Assembly (NCBI GenBank): GCA_937896705.1
Contig: CALBOC010000137.1
Coordinates: 1 to 17,363, forward strand
Direction of reading: 5' to 3'
DNA from: an uncultured Micrococcaceae bacterium
GTDB lineage: Bacteria; Actinomycetota; Actinomycetes; Actinomycetales; Micrococcaceae
Length of the DNA stretch: 17,363 nucleotides
Position numbers and translations under genes: made by a program. The notes under the pieces are model-generated. The model saw only the letters and a list, made by a program, of their open reading frames with translations, did not search any database and had not been told where the DNA came from. This document shows, piece after piece, positions 13,545-17,363 of the stretch; position 1 is the first letter of the stretch; each line of letters starts with the position of its first letter.

Positions 13545-15143
13545 CTACGCGAGTTCGACGAGCTCCAGGTAGTCATCTGACCACATATCTTCATCAGCGT
13601 CGGGCAGAATGAGCACACGGTCCGGATCAAGGGCCTGCACCGCCCCGGCATCGTGCGTGACCAAGATGATCGCACCCTCATAACTGCGAATCGCGGCCAA
13701 GATTTCCTCGCGAGAGGCTGGATCAAGGTTGTTGGTCGGCTCGTCCAGTAACAAGACGTTGGCACCAGATACCACCAGGGTCGCCAAGGCCAATCGAGTC
13801 TTTTCACCGCCGGATAATACCTCTGCGGGTTTATAGACGTCATCCCCGGAGAAGAGGAACGAGCCTAACACCGTTCGAGCTGCGGTTTCATCAAGATTTG
13901 GGGCTGCGGATTTCATATTGTCCAGCACCGATTGCTGCACATCAAGAGTTTCGTGTTCCTGTGCGTAGTATCCAAGTTTCAGGCCGTAGCCCGGTTCGAC
14001 TTGGCCGGTATCAGGTGCTTCTTGACCGGCCAGGATTCTCAAAAGCGTGGTTTTACCTGCGCCGTTGAAACCCAGGACCACGACTCGAGAGCCCTGATCA
14101 ATGGCCAGATCCACGCCGGTAAACACCTCGGTCGAACCATAAGATTTCGACAGTCCACTAGCGGTCAGGGGCACTTTGCCACAGGGTGCTGGCGTGGGGA
14201 ACCGTAGATTGGCGACTTTTTCGTCGACGCGCTCATCGGCTAGACCCGCGAGCATCCGGTCAGCCCGGCGTGCCATGTTCTGGGCTGCGACCGCCTTGGT
14301 GGCTTTGGCACGCATTTTGTCGGCTTGTGCGTAGAGCGCTGCGGCTTTCTTCTCTGCTGAAGCCCGTTCGCGACGACGGCGTCGCTCATCAACTTCGCGT
14401 TGTTTCAAATAAGCGCGGTACCCCATGGAGTAAATGTCGATGACCTGGCGGGTGGCATCCAAGAAAAAGACCGTATTGACCACCTCGTCGATGAGATCAA
14501 GGTCGTGGGAGATGATCATTAACCCACCCTCGTAGGTCTTGAGGTAGTCACGAAGCCAGATAATGGAATCCGCGTCCAAGTGGTTGGTGGGTTCATCGAG
14601 GATCATCGTATCGGGTTGCTCGAAGAGAATCCGGGCCAGTTCGACACGACGGCGTTGTCCGCCAGACAGCGTGTCCAGTGAGCGATGCATCAGCGAAGTA
14701 TCGATGCCTAAATTGGCTGCGATTGAGGCAGCTTGTGATTGTGCGGCGTACCCTCCGGCGGCGATGAACTCAGCCTCGGCCGTCGGATAGCGTCGCATCC
14801 CGCGTTCCATCTGACGCGGATCTGAGGAGCTCATCTCTTCCTCGGCGCGGCGCATCCGTCGGGCCAATTCAGCCAGGTCTCGTGCCGAAAGGATTCGGTC
14901 GCTAACGGTCTGGCTCAAGTCTCCGGTGCGCGGATCCTGCGGGAGATACCCGACCGTGCCGGACCGCATGACGGTTCCGCTGGCGGGGATGACTTCATCC
15001 ATGAGCACTTTGGTCAGTGTGGTCTTGCCGGCGCCGTTGCGTCCGACGAGTCCGATGCGGTCTCCGGCGTTGATGTGGAACGTGACATCGGATAGGAGCG
15101 TCCGGGAGCCAACCACAACAGACAGCTGTTGTGCTGAAATCAT
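13545..15143 (-). CDS. ABC-F family ATPase (ribosome-associated type)
   Basis: A 532-residue protein with two ABC domains and no membrane segments, i.e. the ABC-F class that acts at the ribosomal E site in translation or antibiotic protection. Domain 1 has Walker A GRNGAGKT (34-41), LSGGQ (159-163), Walker B ILDEPTNHLD (181-190) and the ISHDLDLIDE switch. The inter-domain linker (about 240-310) is strongly basic, with RRRRRER and repeated K/R/A helices, as expected of the P-site tRNA interaction motif. Domain 2 has GFNGAGKT (358-365), LSGGEKTR (443-450) and LLDEPTNNLD (465-474). It lacks the EttA arm-type layout as far as I can judge, so whether it is housekeeping or resistance-related is unresolved. 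GAGG lies about ten bases before the ATG. It is downstream of rnhA but has its own likely promoter. Confidence 0.92.
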   Translation of the reverse strand: MISAQQLSVVVGSRTLLSDVTFHINAGDRIGLVGRNGAGKTTLTKVLMDEVIPASGTVMRSGTVGYLPQDPRTGDLSQTVSDRILSARDLAELARRMRRAEEEMSSSDPRQMERGMRRYPTAEAEFIAAGGYAAQSQAASIAANLGIDTSLMHRSLDTLSGGQRRRVELARILFEQPDTMILDEPTNHLDADSIIWLRDYLKTYEGGLMIISHDLDLIDEVVNTVFFLDATRQVIDIYSMGYRAYLKQREVDERRRRRERASAEKKAAALYAQADKMRAKATKAVAAQNMARRADRMLAGLADERVDEKVANLRFPTPAPCGKVPLTASGLSKSYGSTEVFTGVDLAIDQGSRVVVLGFNGAGKTTLLRILAGQEAPDTGQVEPGYGLKLGYYAQEHETLDVQQSVLDNMKSAAPNLDETAARTVLGSFLFSGDDVYKPAEVLSGGEKTRLALATLVVSGANVLLLDEPTNNLDPASREEILAAIRSYEGAIILVTHDAGAVQALDPDRVLILPDADEDMWSDDYLELVELA

Positions 15144-15184
15144 CTATGTATTACCTCGCGAGGATTCTTGGAGCGTTAGGGTCT

Positions 15185-15200
15185 GTCCCATTGTAGGGAC
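15185..15200 (-). promoter_or_regulatory. -10 box within an inverted repeat, upstream of ABC-F gene
   Basis: On the minus strand GTCCC-TACAAT-GGGAC is a perfect 5-bp inverted repeat whose 6-nt centre, TACAAT (15195-15190), matches a consensus -10 box at five of six bases. TCGTCA (15219-15214) is an 18-bp-spaced -35 candidate with four of six matches. Transcription would start near 15183, about 40 nt before the ATG. The symmetry could be an operator or chance. Confidence 0.4.
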
Positions 15201-15225
15201 CGCTGTGATTCGGTGACGACTCTGT

Positions 15226-15912
15226 TCACTGATCGGTGTCGTAGACGGCTGTCATGCCGGCTTCGATGAGTCGAGCGAGTTCTTCGTGTGGGGTGACGCC
15301 GCGTTGCTGCGCGCGCTGGACGATTTCATCGGCCAGCGTCTTATCTAGTGGAGTATGCACCGTGACCCGAGCAAACGGCGTGTCCTTGGCATTGTGTCGT
15401 TCCGGCTGTGATTGTGCGGGTGGCTGGAGCATTTGGTCGATTGTGAGACCTGGACCGGTCTTGACGGGTTTGCCAGCTTGGAAGGCCTTGGCTGCCTCGT
15501 TGGCGCGAGTATCTGCCGCCTCATTGAGGGGATGCCCCGCGTGGCCTTTGATCCATTGGAAGGTGATATTGCGACCGGCGGCTGTTGCGCCGGACATCAA
15601 CTCGTCGAGCTGGATCATCAAGTCTTGGTTGACCACTGGTTTGCCATCAGATTTTTTCCACCCTTTTTTCTTCCACCCGGGCAGCCACTTGGTGATCGAG
15701 TTGATCGCATATTGCGAGTCGGCCAGGATCGTCAGATCGTGCTCGGTGTCCTGAGTAGCTTCCAGAATTTTGATGATGGCGGTGAGTTCGCCCCGGTTAT
15801 TGGTGGCTTCTTCCCAGCCACCAGCTGCCCAGTTGGAGTCATCGATGTACCAAGCCCATCCTGCGGGGCCGGGGTTGCCGAGTGCTGATCCATCTACTCC
15901 AACGGTGAGCAT
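15226..15912 (-). CDS. rnhA: Ribonuclease HI with C-terminal extension
   Basis: A 228-residue protein whose first 145 residues are RNase HI, the enzyme that cuts the RNA strand of RNA-DNA hybrids. The metal-binding carboxylates are D7 (GVDGSALGNPG), E42 (NNRGELTA), D65 (ADSQYAI) and D134 (NEAADTRAN), with H124 in the KGHAGH loop; the basic protrusion KWLPGWKKKGWKK (75-87) binds substrate. After a proline/glutamine-rich linker (about 150-178) there is an extra segment: strand ARVTVHTP (181-188), then two helices (about 190-204 and 208-221, ending LARLIEAGM) that resemble a ribbon-helix-helix fold. AGAGG six bases before the ATG supports the start. A -10-like TACACT lies at 15953-15948. ABC-F lies downstream with a separate promoter. 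Confidence 0.93.
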   Translation of the reverse strand: MLTVGVDGSALGNPGPAGWAWYIDDSNWAAGGWEEATNNRGELTAIIKILEATQDTEHDLTILADSQYAINSITKWLPGWKKKGWKKSDGKPVVNQDLMIQLDELMSGATAAGRNITFQWIKGHAGHPLNEAADTRANEAAKAFQAGKPVKTGPGLTIDQMLQPPAQSQPERHNAKDTPFARVTVHTPLDKTLADEIVQRAQQRGVTPHEELARLIEAGMTAVYDTDQ

Positions 15913-15947
15913 AGTTATCCTCTGATGTGTTCGGGTGGGCGGTTTCT

Positions 15948-15953
15948 AGTGTA
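15948..15953 (-). promoter_or_regulatory. Candidate -10 box (TACACT) for rnhA
   Basis: TACACT on the minus strand matches TATAAT at four positions and would place the transcription start near 15941, giving a leader of about 28 nt with AGAGG before the ATG. It lies just after the suf-operon terminator hairpin. No good -35 is seen. Confidence 0.3.
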
Positions 15954-15964
15954 AGCGTTAAAGA

Positions 15965-16004
15965 ACCAACCGGTTGTCCACGTAGAGGTGGCCAACCGGT
16001 TGGT
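15965..16004 (-). terminator. Terminator of suf operon
   Basis: ACCAACCGGTTG (15965-15976) pairs with CAACCGGTTGGT (15993-16004). After one mismatch, CCAC (15978-15981) pairs with GTGG (15988-15991) around loop GTAGAG. On the minus strand it is followed by TTCTTTAA. It is 17 nt beyond the stop of the DUF59 gene. Confidence 0.78.
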
Positions 16005-16021
16005 GTCAGTATCTGTCTGGG

Positions 16022-16345
16022 TTAGATATTAAACCCGAGGGCGCGCATTTGTTCGCGACCATCTTCGGTAATTTTCTCTGGACCCCATGGTGGCATCCAG
16101 ACCCAGTTGAGGCGCCATTCATCGACCATGGTCTCAATGGCACGGCCTACTTGGTCCTCGATCACATCAGTGAGCGGGCAAGCGGCGGTGGTCAAGGTCA
16201 TATCGACGATCAGGGCGCCATCTTCGGCGTAGTTCAGGCCGTATAGCAGGCCTAGATCGACGATGTTAACACCTAATTCGGGGTCAATGACGTCCTTGAG
16301 GGCTTCCTCAATGTCTTCGAGTGGTGTCTGTGCAATAGTGGACAT
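16022..16345 (-). CDS. sufT: MIP18/DUF59 family Fe-S cluster assembly protein (SufT-type)
   Basis: A 107-residue protein of the DUF59/MIP18 family, implicated in maturation of iron-sulfur proteins downstream of the SUF scaffold. It shows the family start DIEEALKDVIDPELGVNIVDLGLLY (11-35), the TTAACPLTD motif with conserved C56, and the C-terminal WVWMPPWGPEKIT. I chose ATG 16345 over an in-frame ATG six codons upstream because AGGAGG lies five bases before it. It is 44 bp downstream of sufC and closes the suf operon ahead of a strong hairpin. Symbol sufT is given by context and family, as related PaaD-type DUF59 proteins exist. Confidence 0.9.
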   Translation of the reverse strand: MSTIAQTPLEDIEEALKDVIDPELGVNIVDLGLLYGLNYAEDGALIVDMTLTTAACPLTDVIEDQVGRAIETMVDEWRLNWVWMPPWGPEKITEDGREQMRALGFNI

Positions 16346-16389
16346 GATTACCTCCTGCTCCATCTGTGTAGCACGTTAGCAGAAAAGAC

Positions 16390-17154
16390 TTAGGCGGGGG
16401 CTTGGGCCTTTTCGTAATTGATGTAGCCTTCGTCTTCAAGACGTTCGGCGAGTTCTGCTCCGCCTGAATCGACGATTTTGCCGTCAACAAAGACGTGTAC
16501 GTGATCAGGTTTGATGTAGCGCAGGATGCGGGTGTAGTGGGTGATCAGTAAGGTGCCCATGCCGTTGTTTTCCTGGGCACGGTTGACGCCGTCTGAAACG
16601 ACACGCAGCGCGTCGATATCGAGGCCCGAGTCCGTCTCGTCCAGGATGGCCATCTTTGGTTTGAAAAGTTCAAGCTGCAGAATTTCTGCGCGCTTCTTCT
16701 CACCACCGGAGAAACCTTCGTTGACGTTACGGGTGGCGAAGGTGGAGTCCATTTCGAGGTTATCCATGGCTTCGCGGACGTCTTTGGTCCAGGTACGGAT
16801 CGATGGTGCTTCACCGTCCAGTGCGGTCTTGGCGGTGCGCAAGAAGTTGGTCATCGAAACGCCTGGGACCTCGACCGGATACTGCATGGCGAGGAACAGA
16901 CCAGCCTGGGCACGTTCGTCAACTTCCATTTCCAGTACGTCTTCGCCGTCCAGCAGGATTTCACCGCTGGTGACGTTGTAGGACGGGTGACCAGCGATGG
17001 CCTGGGCCAACGTGGATTTACCGGAACCGTTGGGTCCCATGATGGCGTGGGTTTCGCCGGAGCTAATGGTCAGGCTGACACCTTTGAGGATCTCTACCTC
17101 GCCCTGCTCGGTCTCGATGCTGACGTGTAGATCTTTGATCTCAAGTTTGGACAT
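16390..17154 (-). CDS. sufC: Fe-S cluster assembly ATPase SufC
   Basis: A 254-residue ABC-type ATPase that partners with SufB and SufD in the SufBC2D scaffold on which iron-sulfur clusters are built. Walker A is GPNGSGKS (40-47), the Q-loop is [11 protein letters not shown] (Q91), the signature is [13 protein letters not shown] (148-160), Walker B is [12 protein letters not shown] (168-179) and the switch histidine is H206 ([10 protein letters not shown]). [10 protein letters not shown] and DETDSGLD distinguish SufC from transporter ATPases. There is no membrane segment. GGAG lies twelve bases before the ATG, a rather long spacing. It follows sufD after 62 bp and precedes the DUF59 gene. The sufS and sufU genes, often next in actinobacterial suf operons, are not between sufC and sufT here. 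Confidence 0.97.
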   Translation of the reverse strand: MSKLEIKDLHVSIETEQGEVEILKGVSLTISSGETHAIMGPNGSGKSTLAQAIAGHPSYNVTSGEILLDGEDVLEMEVDERAQAGLFLAMQYPVEVPGVSMTNFLRTAKTALDGEAPSIRTWTKDVREAMDNLEMDSTFATRNVNEGFSGGEKKRAEILQLELFKPKMAILDETDSGLDIDALRVVSDGVNRAQENNGMGTLLITHYTRILRYIKPDHVHVFVDGKIVDSGGAELAERLEDEGYINYEKAQAPA

Positions 17155-17216
17155 TTTTACTTAAGTCTCCTTGTTGCCCGTGCTGTACGGGGCTTGGGTA
17201 ATGGCTACAGGTGGGG

Positions 17217-17363
17217 TTACAGTGCGACGTCGGCGATTTCGCGTTCCATGACTTCCGTCACGGCTTCTTCGACTTCCGCGATGCCGATCTTCTGGATGAC
17301 TTCGTTGAGGAAGCCACGCAAGATCAGCTTGCGAGCGGTTGGCTCTGGGATCCCCCGAGCCAT
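17217..17363 (-). CDS. sufD: Fe-S cluster assembly protein SufD, C-terminal fragment
   Basis: The last 48 codons of a minus-strand gene cut by the window edge, ending in TAA at 17219-17217. The translation begins MARGIPEPTARKLILRGFLN and continues to an acidic amphipathic helix (EVEEAVTEVMEREIADVAL). The SRG/ARG-I-P-x-x-A-R-x-L-x-x-x-GF block is the conserved end of SufB/SufD scaffold subunits. SufD is preferred over SufB because it is immediately upstream of sufC, the usual actinobacterial order sufB-sufD-sufC. The ATG at 17363 is internal, not a start. A small CCCGT/ACGGG hairpin at 17177-17191 lies in the gap before sufC. Confidence 0.85.
   Translation of the reverse strand: MARGIPEPTARKLILRGFLNEVIQKIGIAEVEEAVTEVMEREIADVAL

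Noticed and set aside
13541..13557. CGAACT/AGTTCG hairpin between SURF1 and ABC-F stops
   Set aside because: A 6-bp stem overlapping the ABC-F stop codon, with no T-tract on either strand; could be chance.
15254..15754. 166-codon + strand ORF
   Set aside because: Antisense to rnhA, whose catalytic residues are all intact on the other strand.
16541..16981. 146-codon + strand ORF
   Set aside because: Antisense to sufC; Ser/Arg-rich shadow frame.

Overview
The window is chromosomal DNA from an actinobacterium, most likely Micrococcales and probably Micrococcaceae-like. This rests on a moderately high GC content, GTG starts, candidate leaderless starts, hairpin terminators with poor T-tracts, and families typical of actinobacteria: DUF3099, SURF1 next to a small Cys protein, a lipoate ligase with permuted domains, and an RNase HI with a C-terminal extension. 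The genus is inferred, not proven. Nearly all of the window is core-genome coding sequence. I see no tRNA, rRNA, insertion sequence, phage gene or CRISPR array, and no gene-free stretch above 300 bases.

Layout, left to right. Positions 1-1640 hold the 3' part of an acyl-CoA oxidase/dehydrogenase gene, followed by a strong hairpin. The M1 aminopeptidase pepN (1737-4415, +) converges on and overlaps by 35 bp a lipoate-protein ligase gene (4381-5469, -). Divergent from the ligase is a small four-helix membrane protein gene (5613-6164, +). A minus-strand block follows: rpmE2 (bL31B), a TauE/SafE permease, and a lone ABC ATPase. The ATPase gene is divergent from serB (8546-9397, +). A suppressor-of-fused domain gene (9432-10118, -) is followed by a two-gene SDR operon (10264-11743, -) in which fabG precedes an atypical SDR. 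Divergent from fabG is a tightly overlapping + operon: DUF3099 protein, small Cys protein, SURF1 (11873-13528). The right end is all on the minus strand: the end of sufD, sufC, a SufT-type DUF59 gene, then rnhA and an ABC-F ATPase.

Functional themes are fatty-acid metabolism (acyl-CoA oxidase, FabG and the second SDR), cofactor attachment and assembly (lipoate ligase, SUF Fe-S machinery, SURF1 for cytochrome oxidase), translation (bL31B, ABC-F), serine biosynthesis (SerB) and nucleic-acid maintenance (RNase HI). No dedicated new defence or mobile system is visible. The observations most worth checking are the permuted lipoate ligase, the SDR with a displaced catalytic tyrosine beside fabG, the RNase HI with a ribbon-helix-helix-like tail, the standalone SUFU protein, a set of starts with a TANNNT box 6-7 nt upstream of the ATG (leaderless candidates), and the -10 box enclosed by an inverted repeat upstream of the ABC-F gene.
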